Positions 35,847 to 45,701 are shown, numbered from the stretch's first letter. The stretch is 64,000 bases of DNA from Spirochaetia bacterium (GCA_022482625.1 JAKVOU010000001.1:1722784-1786783), one strand, 5' to 3'. A program made the numbers and translations. Notes: a model not told the origin generated them from the sequence alone.

Positions 35847-36632
35847 TTATTTTGCTCCTTCCTGTGCGGCAATCTTAAGTTCTTTTGCAAAATCAAGTAC
35901 AGCAGGAACACAATCCTTTCCTTGGTCAGCAATCAATTTGACGATTGCAGATCCGACGATGATTCCATCAGAAAGGGCAGCCATTTTTGATGCTTGCCCG
36001 GCATTGCCGATACCAAAACCGATGGCACAAGGAATGTCAGGCCTGACATTTCTTACCTGCTTGATCAGTGCCCCGATATCAGAAGACAACGTATTTCTGG
36101 TACCGGTAACACCAAGCGAGGAAACACAATAGATAAACCCTGTGGCTTCCTTGGCAATCTTTTTCACTCGGTCAGCAGAAGTAGGCGCAATCATTGAAAT
36201 CAAGTCAATATCATGAGCTTGAAATGCACTGGAAAATTCCTTCCGCTCTTCAAACGGAACATCAGGAAGGATCAAGGCATCTACACCGGCTTCCCCTGCT
36301 TTTGTAGCAAAACGTTCAATGCCATAAGAAAAAATGACATTCGCATAGGTCATGAAAGCAAGTGGTATGGAAGATTTCTTCCTGATCCGTTCCACCAGAG
36401 CAAACACTGCATCGGTCGTTACCCCGCCTTCCAGTGCCCTTCGGCTTGCAGCCATGATTACCGGACCTTCGGCAGTGGGGTCAGAAAAAGGGATGCCCAG
36501 CTCAATCAGGTCACTTCCGGCCTCTTCCAAGGCATAGACAAGTTTTTCTGTGGTTTCAATATCAGGATCACCGACAGTAATAAAAGGAATGAAAGCCTTG
36601 CCTTTCCCAAATGCATTGCTTACCCTACTCAT
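35847..36632 (-). CDS. trpA: Tryptophan synthase alpha subunit
   Basis: This 261-residue protein is the subunit that cleaves indole-3-glycerol phosphate to indole and glyceraldehyde-3-phosphate. The catalytic pair is visible as [12 protein letters not shown] (Glu) and [10 protein letters not shown] (Asp). The start MSRVSNAFG is chosen over the long upstream frame because it gives the normal N-terminus ([11 protein letters not shown] follows). It overlaps trpB by eight bases. It is the last gene of the trpEGDCFBA operon; no clear terminator follows. Confidence 0.96.
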   Translation of the reverse strand: MSRVSNAFGKGKAFIPFITVGDPDIETTEKLVYALEEAGSDLIELGIPFSDPTAEGPVIMAASRRALEGGVTTDAVFALVERIRKKSSIPLAFMTYANVIFSYGIERFATKAGEAGVDALILPDVPFEERKEFSSAFQAHDIDLISMIAPTSADRVKKIAKEATGFIYCVSSLGVTGTRNTLSSDIGALIKQVRNVRPDIPCAIGFGIGNAGQASKMAALSDGIIVGSAIVKLIADQGKDCVPAVLDFAKELKIAAQEGAK

Positions 36633-37812
36633 TGATGTCTTCTCCTCTGTAACGTGCAATCTGTACGCAATCCTTGTCCCCGCGACCCGACAGATTGACG
36701 ACAATGATCTTGTCTTTGTCCATGGTCGGCGCCAGCTGCATGGCATAGGCAGCCGCATGGGCACTCTCTATTGCAGGGATTATGCCTTCCATCTTCGAAA
36801 GGTATTCAAAGGCTTCTACTGCCTGTTCATCCGTAATGGGGTAGTATTCAGCTCTTCCGATATCTTTCAGATGTGCATGCTCAGGTCCTATTCCAGGATA
36901 ATCCAACCCAGCAGAAATGGAATAGACCGGGGTAATCTGGCCATAGTCATCCTGACAGAAATAACTCTTCATTCCATGGAAGATGCCAAGCTTACCGACA
37001 GCAAGCGTAGCCGCAGTGTAAGGTGTATGGACACCCCTGCCCGCGGCTTCAAGTCCGATCAGGCGGACCTGCTTGTCAGGAATAAAATCATAGAAGGCTC
37101 CGATTGCATTTGAACCTCCGCCGACACAGGCAAGGATTGCATCAGGAAGCCGGCCTTCCTTTGCGAGGCATTGCTGTCGTATTTCCTTGGAAATGACAGA
37201 CTGAAAATCCCGTACGATAGTAGGAAAAGGATGAGGTCCCATTACAGAACCCAATACATAATGCGTATCACTGATACGTCCTGTCCATTCCCTCATGGCT
37301 TGGGATACCGCATCTTTCAGTGTCCCGGTTCCTGTAGTGACCGGCACGACCTTGGAACCCAGCAATTTCATCTTATATACATTCAGCGCCTGCCGTTCGA
37401 TATCCTTGCTTCCCATGAATATCTCGCACTCCAGTCCCATCAGCGCTGCGGCAGTTGCAGTTGCAACTCCATGCTGTCCTGCTCCGGTCTCAGCAATGAC
37501 CCGCGTCTTACCCATGCGTTTTGCAAGCAGGCACTGCCCCAGGACGTTGTTGATCTTATGGGCACCGGTATGGTTCATATCCTCACGTTTCAGATATATC
37601 TTGGCTCCACCCAAATCCTCACTCATCTTCTTCGCATAGTATAGACGAGATGGCCTTCCGGCATACTCATTCAGCAAGTAATCAAGTTCCTTCTTGAATG
37701 CCGGATCATCCTTGTAAGTAGCATAGGCTTCTTCAAGTTCAATCAAGGCATTCATCAAAGTTTCAGGCACATACTGTCCGCCATGAATTCCAAAATGACC
37801 TTTTTCCATCAT
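36625..37812 (-). CDS. trpB: Tryptophan synthase beta subunit
   Basis: This 395-residue PLP enzyme joins indole with serine. The PLP lysine lies in [13 protein letters not shown], and the glycine-rich phosphate loop GGGSNAIG is intact. Two adjacent ATGs (37812 and 37809) are possible; GGAG lies four and seven bases upstream respectively, so the second is slightly better. The start overlaps the trpF stop. This is the standard TrpB1 type that works with TrpA. Confidence 0.97.
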   Translation of the reverse strand: MMEKGHFGIHGGQYVPETLMNALIELEEAYATYKDDPAFKKELDYLLNEYAGRPSRLYYAKKMSEDLGGAKIYLKREDMNHTGAHKINNVLGQCLLAKRMGKTRVIAETGAGQHGVATATAAALMGLECEIFMGSKDIERQALNVYKMKLLGSKVVPVTTGTGTLKDAVSQAMREWTGRISDTHYVLGSVMGPHPFPTIVRDFQSVISKEIRQQCLAKEGRLPDAILACVGGGSNAIGAFYDFIPDKQVRLIGLEAAGRGVHTPYTAATLAVGKLGIFHGMKSYFCQDDYGQITPVYSISAGLDYPGIGPEHAHLKDIGRAEYYPITDEQAVEAFEYLSKMEGIIPAIESAHAAAYAMQLAPTMDKDKIIVVNLSGRGDKDCVQIARYRGEDINE

Positions 37813-38420
37813 GATTCTCCAGTGAGACGATGCAACGTCTCTACCAATTTCCTGATTTTTTCCTCATCTTTATATCCATCAGTCTCTACAGAGCTACTGA
37901 CATCAACGGCATAGGGATGAAAAAACTCTATTGCAGCTTGCAGGTTGGAAGACCCGATGCCACCTGCAATAAACAAAGGCTTGTCTGTTACCGACTCTTT
38001 CTTCCAGTCAAATGTCTGCCCTGAGCCAGCTCCGCTATCCAGCAGGAAGCACGAAGCACTTGGAAAAGAAAGCAAGGAAACTTCTTCCTTACCGTTCATT
38101 CTCACTGCCTTGATGACTGGCACATCGCATTTGGCTTTCAACGTCTGTATGTAGCTTTCATCCTCATTTCCATGCAACTGGACCATACTGATGGCTCCTG
38201 ACTGTACGGCAGTTTCAACTTCTTCAAGCGAAGCATCGACAAAGACACCGACAGTCCTGATGCGAGCATCAAGCAAGGACCTCAATCTGACGGCAGTCTT
38301 CACATCTATCTGTCTTTTGCTAGAAGCAAAGACAAAGCCGGCATAATCAGGCAGGAACCGATTGAGCAAACCTACATCTTCATCTCTGCGGATACCACAG
38401 ATTTTCAACCTGACACTCAT
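37809..38420 (-). CDS. trpF: Phosphoribosylanthranilate isomerase
   Basis: This 203-residue TIM-barrel enzyme catalyses the Amadori rearrangement of phosphoribosylanthranilate. The N-terminal KICGI motif contains the catalytic cysteine, [12 protein letters not shown] follows, and the general acid is in [14 protein letters not shown]. It is encoded separately from trpC, which it follows with a four-base overlap. Confidence 0.95.
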   Translation of the reverse strand: MSVRLKICGIRRDEDVGLLNRFLPDYAGFVFASSKRQIDVKTAVRLRSLLDARIRTVGVFVDASLEEVETAVQSGAISMVQLHGNEDESYIQTLKAKCDVPVIKAVRMNGKEEVSLLSFPSASCFLLDSGAGSGQTFDWKKESVTDKPLFIAGGIGSSNLQAAIEFFHPYAVDVSSSVETDGYKDEEKIRKLVETLHRLTGES

Positions 38421-39190
38421 GATTGCCCTCTCAAATTTGCCAGCAACACCTGTTTGTCATCGGCTCTCATGAAACTTTCTCCGATCAATACGGCATCTGC
38501 ACCAAAATCCTCTGCTCTTTTTATGTCATTTCTGGTAGCATAGCCGCTCTCACTGACCATCAGGCAATCAGATGGAATGTATTTCCTCAATCTGGCAGAA
38601 GTGGCCAAATCAACCTTGAAAGTCCTCAAATCCCTGTTATTGATCCCAATGATCCTTGCGTTGCAAGCAAGTGCCTTTTCAATCTCCACCTCATCATGGG
38701 CTTCCACCAAGGCATCAAGTCCAAGGCAGTCACACAATGAAATGAAAGCTTCCAAAGTCTGCCTGTCAAGCAAAGCACAGATAAGCAGCACACAGCTTGC
38801 ACCCAATACCTTTGCCTGATGGATCTGATAAGCATCAAGGACGAAGTCCTTGCGTAGCAAAGGCAGTGCAACAGATCCAGCAATCTGTTTGAGATACCTG
38901 CTGCTACCTTGGAAAAAATGTGGCTCGGTCAGGACTGACACAGCATCTATACCTATCCGCTCGTATTCTCTGGCTATTGCCACAGGATCAAACTGTGGAG
39001 CGATCAGTCCTTTTGATGGAGAAGCTTTCTTGACTTCAGCTATGAAAGACAGCCTCGGCCGTGACAGTGCCTGTGCAAAAGGAAACGACCTGTCCTTCCG
39101 AGAACTGAAAGCTTCCCGTTCCATTCCTTCCTTGTCAGTGACTGCAGCAAGCCGTTTTCTCGTATCGGCCGCAATCTCATCCAGAATCAC
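38417..39190 (-). CDS. trpC: Indole-3-glycerol phosphate synthase
   Basis: This 257-residue TIM-barrel enzyme closes the indole ring. The conserved FIAEVKKASPSKG (catalytic lysine) is present, as are LTEPHFFQGS, LLRKDFVLD and GINNRDLRTF. Overlaps of four bases join it to trpD and trpF. Length is normal for a monofunctional TrpC. Confidence 0.96.
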   Translation of the reverse strand: MILDEIAADTRKRLAAVTDKEGMEREAFSSRKDRSFPFAQALSRPRLSFIAEVKKASPSKGLIAPQFDPVAIAREYERIGIDAVSVLTEPHFFQGSSRYLKQIAGSVALPLLRKDFVLDAYQIHQAKVLGASCVLLICALLDRQTLEAFISLCDCLGLDALVEAHDEVEIEKALACNARIIGINNRDLRTFKVDLATSARLRKYIPSDCLMVSESGYATRNDIKRAEDFGADAVLIGESFMRADDKQVLLANLRGQS

Positions 39191-40206
39191 TGCTTTACCT
39201 CGTTGGTTGCCTTGATCATCTGCTGCAGTTTTGCAAGGGCCCTCCCACTGTCAATAGCCTTTTCTACTTCAGCAAGAGCCTGAGGGAATGTCAGATCGGC
39301 TTTTCCTACATACAGGCCTGCAGCACTGTTGAGCAGAACCGTATCACGTTTCGGACCTTTCCTGCCCTTCAGTATATCCAGTGTAATAGCTGCATTTTCC
39401 GCCGGAGTTCCCCCAACCAAATCTTCCTTCCTGCACAAACTGAAACCATATGATGTAGGATCAATGAAATAATTTTTTACCCAACCGTTCCTTATTTCAC
39501 AGACCTTGGTTTTGCCTACCATGGAAATCTCATCAAGGCCATCCAAACCGTACACGACCAAGCCTCTTTTTACCCCAAGGTTCAGCAACACCTGTGCCAG
39601 TGGTTCCACAAGGGATTCATCGTATACTCCCATTACCTGATAGGCAGCCCCTGCAGGATTGGACAAAGGTCCAAGGATATTGAAGATAGTCCTGATGGAC
39701 AACTGCTTCCGTACCGGTGCAACATACTTCATGGCAGTATGGTACTTCTGTGCAAACAGAAAGCAGATGCCGATTTTCTGCAGTATTTCCTTTGCCTGTT
39801 CAGGAATCAGGTCAATGTTGACACCCAAAGCTTCAAGGACATCAGCCGCTCCACATTTACTGGTTGCAGCCCTGTTGCCATGTTTTGCTACAGGAACACC
39901 GCAGGCGGCTACAACTATCGAGGATGTCGTGGAAATATTGAATGAATTGGAATGGTCTCCGCCTGTTCCGACGATTTCCAGCACATCCATATCATTGAGC
40001 AACTTCAATGCATGCGACCTCATCATTCGGGCAGATGCAGTAATTTCATCAATTGTTTCACCTTTCATCGAAAGTCCGAGCAGATATGCACCGATCTGCA
40101 ATTCACTCGCCTTGCCGCTCATGATCTCATCCATCACAGCCGAGGCAACGTCAGCCGCAAGGTCTTTCTTTTCACTTAATTGGATTATTGCTTCCTTTAT
40201 CATCAT
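39187..40206 (-). CDS. trpD: Anthranilate phosphoribosyltransferase
   Basis: This 339-residue enzyme transfers phosphoribose to anthranilate. The PRPP-binding GTGGDHSNSFNIST loop is intact, and HGNRAATSKCGAADVLEALG follows. The start is one of two adjacent ATGs at 40206 or 40203. It is encoded separately from the TrpG amidotransferase, which overlaps it by four bases. Confidence 0.96.
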   Translation of the reverse strand: MMIKEAIIQLSEKKDLAADVASAVMDEIMSGKASELQIGAYLLGLSMKGETIDEITASARMMRSHALKLLNDMDVLEIVGTGGDHSNSFNISTTSSIVVAACGVPVAKHGNRAATSKCGAADVLEALGVNIDLIPEQAKEILQKIGICFLFAQKYHTAMKYVAPVRKQLSIRTIFNILGPLSNPAGAAYQVMGVYDESLVEPLAQVLLNLGVKRGLVVYGLDGLDEISMVGKTKVCEIRNGWVKNYFIDPTSYGFSLCRKEDLVGGTPAENAAITLDILKGRKGPKRDTVLLNSAAGLYVGKADLTFPQALAEVEKAIDSGRALAKLQQMIKATNEVKQ

Positions 40207-40772
40207 CTTGCTCCCTTGAGAAAATTCTTGACTATATCTTTTCCATGTTCCGTCAATATTGATTCAGGATGGAACTGCAGACCGACTACATGACGTCCGA
40301 AATCTTCCACTGCCATGACTTCATCCATATCCGTACGGGCCGTCACGGTAAGGTCCGGAGGCAACGTGTCCTCAACAACTGCCAGTGAATGGTACCTTGC
40401 AACGGTCAAAGGAGAAGGAATCCCTGAAAATACCCCTTCATGGCTCAAGTTTGCCAAGGAACTTTTCCCATGCATCAGTCTCGGGGCATGTGCAACAGTT
40501 GCACCATAGGCACAGCAGATTGCCTGATGCCCAAGACAGACACCCAAGATGGGAATAAGCCCACGGAAATGCTTGACCACATTGATACAGATACCTGCAT
40601 CTTCCGGCTTTCCAGGCCCGGGGGAAATAAAGATATGAGTCGGTGCCAGCTCTGCGATCTCCTCCACCGACAGCTCATCATTGCGTATCGTCCTGATATG
40701 GGGATCCAATGTCCCGATCAGCTGATAAAGGTTATAGGAAAAACTGTCATAGTTATCTATAAGAAGTATCAT
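40203..40772 (-). CDS. trpG: Anthranilate synthase component II (glutamine amidotransferase)
   Basis: This 189-residue class I glutamine amidotransferase starts MILLIDNYDSFSYN; a longer frame reaching 40820 lies inside trpE and is not used. The catalytic cysteine is in GVCLGHQAI, and the His-Glu pair in QFHPESILTE. It supplies ammonia to TrpE. The ATG overlaps the trpE stop (ATGA). It could also serve para-aminobenzoate synthesis, as small TrpG/PabA proteins often do. Confidence 0.95.
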   Translation of the reverse strand: MILLIDNYDSFSYNLYQLIGTLDPHIRTIRNDELSVEEIAELAPTHIFISPGPGKPEDAGICINVVKHFRGLIPILGVCLGHQAICCAYGATVAHAPRLMHGKSSLANLSHEGVFSGIPSPLTVARYHSLAVVEDTLPPDLTVTARTDMDEVMAVEDFGRHVVGLQFHPESILTEHGKDIVKNFLKGAR

Positions 40773-42229
40773 GCTTCCTCCTCCAGGGCATTGATGACGG
40801 CCTGAGCCTTGTTCAGGCATTCCTGATGTTCTTTCTCTGGAACCGAATCAGCTACGATACCAGCCCCGCTTCTGACATAGACCTTTCCATGTTTCTTGAA
40901 CGCCAGCCGTATGGCAATGCAGGTATCCAAGCCACCGCTGAAGGAAAGGTAGCCGATTGCCCCGCCATAAATGCCTCTCTTGTTATGCTCAAGCTCATTG
41001 ATGAGCTGGCAGGCCCTGATCTTCGGAGCTCCCGAAAGGGTACCGGCAGGAAGAATCGAATCTATGGCATCAAGACTGTCCAGATCATCCCGCAAGGTTC
41101 CTGTTACAGTAGAGCCAAGATGCATTACATGTGAGAATTTCTCAACCTTCATATACTTCTCTACGTTGACACTCCCGAAACAGCTGATCTTGCCTATGTC
41201 ATTGCGGCCCAAGTCAACCAGCATGGTATGTTCGGCTTTTTCCTTCTCATCTGTCAGCAACTCCGTCTCAAGCCTGTCATCTTCTGCTTTGTCGCGTCCC
41301 CTGGGTTTCGTTCCAGCAAGAGGAAACGTACTCAGTTTCCTGTCTTCCAACTTGACCAGGGTCTCCGGTGATGCACCGGCAATTTCAATTTCATCGCTTG
41401 AAAAATAAAACATATATGGAGAAGGATTCATTTGCCTCAGAGCTGCATAGACTTGTTTGAGGCTTCCTTCGTATGGGGCAACCAACCTATTCGAAAGCAC
41501 TACCTGGAAAATATCCCCATCATAGATATGTTTTTTTGCCTTCTCGACCATCGTACAGTATTCGTCTTTCGAGAAAAGAGGTACAAGAGGTCCAAGCAGT
41601 CTCCCGTGCTTCTCTAGTTTCGGTTCTGTATGCTGTGTAAGCAGGTATTCCATGTTCTGCAAGGCAAGGACACCCTTGCTATAGCTGGTTTCGATATCGT
41701 TCCGCTTGATATTGACGATAAGGAAAATCTTCTGCTCAAGATTGTCAATGGCTATCAACTTGTCAAACAACATCAAGTCAAGGTCATTGAAGCCCTCTTC
41801 GTCCTCGGCATCAAGCCGTAGGACTGGTTCACTGTAGGCAATGAAATCATATGAAAAATAGCCGACCAATCCTCCTGTAAAAGGTGGCAGTCCCTCGACC
41901 AAGGGACTACGGTTCTCGCTGAGGATTTTTCGGAGATAGGGATGAGGTTTTTCAGCTTTGAGATGTAATTCTGTCCCTGATCTGATGCAGAGATCTTCCC
42001 CAAGCATGGTAATCTCAAGACTGGGATCGAAACCAAGAAAGGAATATCTTCCCCAATTCTTACTGTCTTCACAGGACTCCAACAGAAAACAATGCTTGCT
42101 CACCTGCTGAAGAATGGCAAGGATATCCGTGGCAGACCTTTTTTCCAAAGGAATGGTCCGCGAAATCGGTATGGTTGTAAAAGATGCCTCATAGCTTTTG
42201 GCTTGGGCAAGGCTCGGATAACACTTCAT
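40769..42229 (-). CDS. trpE: Anthranilate synthase component I
   Basis: This 486-residue chorismate-using enzyme is the first gene of the tryptophan operon. Conserved catalytic segments include LVDLGRNDIGKIS, GTLSGAPKIRACQLI and YGGAIGYLSFSG. The N-terminal ISRTIPLEKRSATD region resembles the tryptophan feedback site, but the LxxxS element cannot be judged with certainty. AGGAG precedes the ATG by seven bases. The promoter lies only about 40 bases upstream, with no room for a leader peptide. Confidence 0.96.
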   Translation of the reverse strand: MKCYPSLAQAKSYEASFTTIPISRTIPLEKRSATDILAILQQVSKHCFLLESCEDSKNWGRYSFLGFDPSLEITMLGEDLCIRSGTELHLKAEKPHPYLRKILSENRSPLVEGLPPFTGGLVGYFSYDFIAYSEPVLRLDAEDEEGFNDLDLMLFDKLIAIDNLEQKIFLIVNIKRNDIETSYSKGVLALQNMEYLLTQHTEPKLEKHGRLLGPLVPLFSKDEYCTMVEKAKKHIYDGDIFQVVLSNRLVAPYEGSLKQVYAALRQMNPSPYMFYFSSDEIEIAGASPETLVKLEDRKLSTFPLAGTKPRGRDKAEDDRLETELLTDEKEKAEHTMLVDLGRNDIGKISCFGSVNVEKYMKVEKFSHVMHLGSTVTGTLRDDLDSLDAIDSILPAGTLSGAPKIRACQLINELEHNKRGIYGGAIGYLSFSGGLDTCIAIRLAFKKHGKVYVRSGAGIVADSVPEKEHQECLNKAQAVINALEEEA

Positions 42230-42241
42230 GCTTGGCTCCTG

Positions 42242-42257
42242 TTTCTACATATAGAAA
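42242..42257. promoter_or_regulatory. Palindrome in the trpE leader
   Basis: TTTCTA-CATA-TAGAAA is a perfect 6-bp inverted repeat between the predicted transcription start and the trpE ribosome site. Its half-site resembles that of the palindrome inside the promoter spacer at 42277-42291, suggesting two sites for one repressor. Confidence 0.4.
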
Positions 42258-42267
42258 TACTGGTGTT

Positions 42268-42296
42268 ACTATAGAAAGAAACTTTGTTTCTGTCAA
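42268..42296 (-). promoter_or_regulatory. trp operon promoter with embedded palindrome
   Basis: On the minus strand TTGACA (42291-42296) and TATAGT (42268-42273) are exactly 17 bases apart, a near-consensus sigma70 promoter. The spacer contains AGAAAC-TTT-GTTTCT (42277-42291), a perfect 6-bp palindrome. The expected transcript start is about 32 bases before the trpE ATG, which rules out a classical leader-peptide attenuator and makes repressor control likely. The sequence does not match the E. coli TrpR operator. Confidence 0.75.
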
Positions 42297-42425
42297 CAGA
42301 ATCTAAGAAAAAGAAAAAAAATTCTTCATCGTACGGTAGAAGCAATATAAAACAAAAAATCAAATCACATAAAAAGATTTACAGGATATCGTTTTTCAGC
42401 TACCATTGATCAAGGATACCCCGAA

Positions 42426-44324
42426 ATGCAATATGATTTAAAATACAATATTACAGCCCTTGCTTTCCTCGTACTTCTTACTATTTCTTTTTTCAGGACG
42501 AAACGCTTTCCCAACAAAGCAAACAGAACCTATGGTCTTGTCCTTGTCATTACTTTTTTCTGTGTCAGTTTCGATTGTCTCACCGCCTATACCATTTCTT
42601 TTCCTTACCTGCTTCCCGTATGGTCCAACTATGTGCTGAATATCTTTTTCTTTATCATGCATACTTCTTTGGGTTTCCTGGCTTTGATCTATGTCCTGCT
42701 GATAACTGACAACAATATAAAACCCTTGAAGAGATTTCCAATCATAGTTTTCAGTGCTTTCTATATACTGTTGGTCCTGCTGATTCTGACTACCATGTTC
42801 CATCATGGTATTTTTTACTTTGACCGGAACAGGACCTACACACATGGAAAACTGTATGTTCCTTATTTCATTATCCTTTCATCTTTCCTGATCACAGGAT
42901 CAATCTACTCCATTGCAAGAAGAAATTTCCTTCAAAAGGACCAGAGGCTGACCATCCCGATCTATACTGCAATCTTGATAGGTGCAAACATCATACAATT
43001 TCGTACCCCATCCATCTTCATCAATGGGGTCTCAGTCATCTTGGCTGAGTATATGATGTATATTACCTTGCAAAACCCTTCTGAATATTTTGACCAGACT
43101 ACAGGACTTTATTCCCGCTATGCCTTGGATACCTACATGGAAGACTGCATACACGACAAAAAGCAGTTCCAAGTCGTCATGGTCAACATGAAACACACCA
43201 ATGCCATCAACAAGGCACTGGGTATTACATTTACAAATCAGATATTGAGGGAACTTGCTGCTACACTGGCTGCAATTGCGGGAAAGAAAAACCTCTGTTT
43301 CAATGTAACAGGAGATATTGCTGTCATTCTTACCCATGAGGAAAAAGAACATAAAAGAATTTATGAAAAACTACATACAGCCTTTCCTTCCATCATGGAA
43401 ATTGAACATAAGAAAGTAGAGGTAGAACTTCATTTAGGCTCCATCGACACCTTGGAAGGACTTTCCAATACTTCTGAATTTCATGAAATGCTACGGTTGT
43501 GCAACATAATGTCAAGGGATAAGAACAGTAAGAAGGAACTTACAACAGCAGAGCTGACAGGTATCAAGAAATACCAAAAAGCTGAAAAGAACTTAAAGGA
43601 TGCACTGCTTTTCAAGCAAATATTGCTCACTCTCCAGCCTATCTACAATTCGCAAACAAAGAAGATCATAGGGGCTGAAGCCCTAGCTCGGATTGAAAAC
43701 GAAAAAGGTCAATTGCTCCAACCCGCCAGTTTTATTCCCATTGCAGAAGACAACGGTCTTGTTACCGAACTTGATATGCAGATTTTTGCAAACGCATGCG
43801 AAGCTTTGAAGAAAATCAATAGGACGAATGCTGATTTCACAGTTTCAGTCAATCTTGCTGCCATCGATTTCCTATCTGATAAAATTGTTGAACGAATATT
43901 CCAGATCATAGACAAATATGACATTGACACCCAAAAATTGGTAATTGAGCTTACAGAAACAGGGGCTTCAATTTCCCCTATGATCCTACAAGTAATGCAA
44001 AGGCTAAAAGCAAAAGGCATCAGGTTGGCCATTGATGATTTCGGTATAGGTTTTGCCAACTATGATGCAATTCTCAGGCTTCCTGTCGACTTCATCAAGA
44101 TTGACAGGAACCTTCTCCTGCTTTGTCAGGAACAACCGAAATACCAAGTCATCCTGGAACATCTTGCCATTGCACTGAAACAAGTAGGGCGTCTGGTCTT
44201 GATCGAAGGCATAGAAACTCCAGAACAGGCAACACTAGCTAGCAAAATGGGTATCTGTCTCCAACAAGGTTTCCTCTATGGCAAGCCTGATTCAATAGAC
44301 AAGATGCTGCAATTGCTCCAGTGA
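42426..44324 (+). CDS. Membrane-bound EAL phosphodiesterase with degenerate GGDEF domain
   Basis: This 632-residue protein has about seven N-terminal hydrophobic helices (residues ~8-215), then a GGDEF-like domain in which the signature is reduced to NVTGDIAVIL, then an EAL domain. EAL residues are intact: the GAEALAR motif near residue 418, then ELTETGA, AIDDFGIG, KIDRNLL and LIEGIE. It probably hydrolyses cyclic-di-GMP, with the degenerate GGDEF acting as a sensor or GTP-binding regulator. It is divergent from trpE. The start has only a weak GGA site, so the first ATG is provisional. Confidence 0.88.
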   Translation: MQYDLKYNITALAFLVLLTISFFRTKRFPNKANRTYGLVLVITFFCVSFDCLTAYTISFPYLLPVWSNYVLNIFFFIMHTSLGFLALIYVLLITDNNIKPLKRFPIIVFSAFYILLVLLILTTMFHHGIFYFDRNRTYTHGKLYVPYFIILSSFLITGSIYSIARRNFLQKDQRLTIPIYTAILIGANIIQFRTPSIFINGVSVILAEYMMYITLQNPSEYFDQTTGLYSRYALDTYMEDCIHDKKQFQVVMVNMKHTNAINKALGITFTNQILRELAATLAAIAGKKNLCFNVTGDIAVILTHEEKEHKRIYEKLHTAFPSIMEIEHKKVEVELHLGSIDTLEGLSNTSEFHEMLRLCNIMSRDKNSKKELTTAELTGIKKYQKAEKNLKDALLFKQILLTLQPIYNSQTKKIIGAEALARIENEKGQLLQPASFIPIAEDNGLVTELDMQIFANACEALKKINRTNADFTVSVNLAAIDFLSDKIVERIFQIIDKYDIDTQKLVIELTETGASISPMILQVMQRLKAKGIRLAIDDFGIGFANYDAILRLPVDFIKIDRNLLLLCQEQPKYQVILEHLAIALKQVGRLVLIEGIETPEQATLASKMGICLQQGFLYGKPDSIDKMLQLLQ

Positions 44325-44457
44325 AGAGAGAAGACATGCTTCTTCAGCCTCTCGAAACTTATCCATTTCCATGGTATAGTAGCAACATTGTAGAGGGTTG
44401 TCATTTTCTTCATAGTAAACAGCAGCAACACAACCTTGGATCAACAAGGGGAAAAAC

Positions 44458-44895
44458 ATGAAATGTGTCATACAACGAGTCAAAGATGCCAGACTGACAG
44501 TAGAAGACAAACTGATAAGCAGCATCGATGAAGGGCTTTTGATCTACTGGGGAGTTGCCAAAGGCGATGGTCCTGAAAAAGTTACTTACCTCTGCAATAA
44601 GATAGCAAAGCTCAGGCTGTTTACCGATGCAGAAGGCAAACAGAATCTTTCCAGCTACGATGTACAGGCAAAACTCATGGTCGTCAGCCAATTTACGCTC
44701 TGTGCAGATCTTTTCAAAGGAAACCGCCCCTCCTATGACAAGGCAGCAAGCGGCCAAGAAGCAGAACCACTGTACGAACTTGCACTCAGGACCTTCAGGA
44801 AACTAGGGTTTCAGACTGTCGCAGGTGTCTTCGGAGCCCATATGATGATAAATTATACGAATGTCGGTCCACTTACCATGGTAATAGAGAAATAG
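44458..44895 (+). CDS. dtd: D-aminoacyl-tRNA deacylase
   Basis: This 145-residue Dtd removes D-amino acids mischarged onto tRNA. Both signature segments are present: VVSQFTLCAD near residue 78 and the C-terminal NVGPLTMVIE, which carries the cross-subunit Gly-Pro gate; the asparagine-valine before it replaces the more usual Asn-Asp/Ser. The start MKCVIQRVKDA is typical, with AAGGGG seven bases upstream. A dnaQ-like exonuclease gene follows after four bases. Confidence 0.95.
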   Translation: MKCVIQRVKDARLTVEDKLISSIDEGLLIYWGVAKGDGPEKVTYLCNKIAKLRLFTDAEGKQNLSSYDVQAKLMVVSQFTLCADLFKGNRPSYDKAASGQEAEPLYELALRTFRKLGFQTVAGVFGAHMMINYTNVGPLTMVIEK

Positions 44896-44899
44896 GATC

Positions 44900-45463
44900 A
44901 TGAACTATACAGCATTGGACTTTGAAACTGCAAATGCAAAACCAGGAGGTGCATGCTCCCTCGGACTGGCAAAATTCAACGGAGACGGAAAACTGATCGG
45001 CACATGGTACTCCCTTATCCGTCCGGTCATACCATACTTCAATCCCTATATGAGTGCCATCCATGGACTGGACAGCAGCAAATGCCTCTGTTCTCCTGAA
45101 TTTGACAGACTCTGGCCGGAAATACTTGATTTCATCCAGGACGATGTATTGGTCGCCCACAATGCCCAGTTCGACATGCGTGTGCTGAAAGGTTGCCTTG
45201 ACTGTTATGGATTGGGACTGCCGGTAAATCCGTATGCCTGTACCCTTCAGATCAGCCGAAAGGTCTGGCCTTGTCTGGAAAACCATAAATTGACTACGCT
45301 CAGCCAACATTTCGGTTTTGACTATAAGGCACACTATGCTTTGGATGATGCGATAAACTGTGGCTTGCTTTTGGCAAAAGCAGGGAATGGGCATCTTGGC
45401 AATCTTCACAGCTTCGAATGTTTTCTTGAACAGATACACCTGAACATCAGGTTCCTTCAGTAA
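44900..45463 (+). CDS. DnaQ-fold 3'-5' exonuclease
   Basis: This 187-residue DEDDh exonuclease is similar to the epsilon proofreading domain. The motifs are in order: ExoI ALDFETAN, ExoII HNAQFDMRVL near residue 95, and ExoIII HYALDDA near 150. It stands alone rather than fused to a polymerase, so repair or RNA turnover are as likely as proofreading. It forms a unit with dtd; the two stop and start codons are four bases apart. Confidence 0.9.
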   Translation: MNYTALDFETANAKPGGACSLGLAKFNGDGKLIGTWYSLIRPVIPYFNPYMSAIHGLDSSKCLCSPEFDRLWPEILDFIQDDVLVAHNAQFDMRVLKGCLDCYGLGLPVNPYACTLQISRKVWPCLENHKLTTLSQHFGFDYKAHYALDDAINCGLLLAKAGNGHLGNLHSFECFLEQIHLNIRFLQ

Positions 45464-45701
45464 CGGAAACGCCTGGGTTACGGCAATGAAAGCTGTCCAT
45501 CATACAGCATACATACAGCTCATGGAATTCCTTTATACAAGGAAAAGTTCCTATCACAGAAAACCTTCGTAAACATACCGATCTATGTTTACCTCCTAGA
45601 ATATAAAATGGTTTCACTTTATTCCTATATCTAGGATAATGCATTGCAAAAACCATCGTAATTTCATTTTAATCAAGTGATTATGCTCAGGAATCCCCCC
45701 C
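45464..45701. other. Gap with three stacked inverted repeats
   Basis: No gene is visible between the exonuclease stop and the osmolyte-operon promoter. The stretch holds TTCCTT-TATAC-AAGGAA (about 45530-45546), the perfect 9-bp repeat GTAAACATA/TATGTTTAC (45569-45577 and 45584-45592), and an imperfect pair at 45594-45605 and 45626-45636. They may end the dtd transcript or serve as protein-binding sites. Confidence 0.5.

Noticed and set aside
36633-36764. N-terminal extension of trpA to 36764
   Set aside because: It would overlap trpB by 140 bases, has no ribosome site, and is unlike TrpA N-termini.
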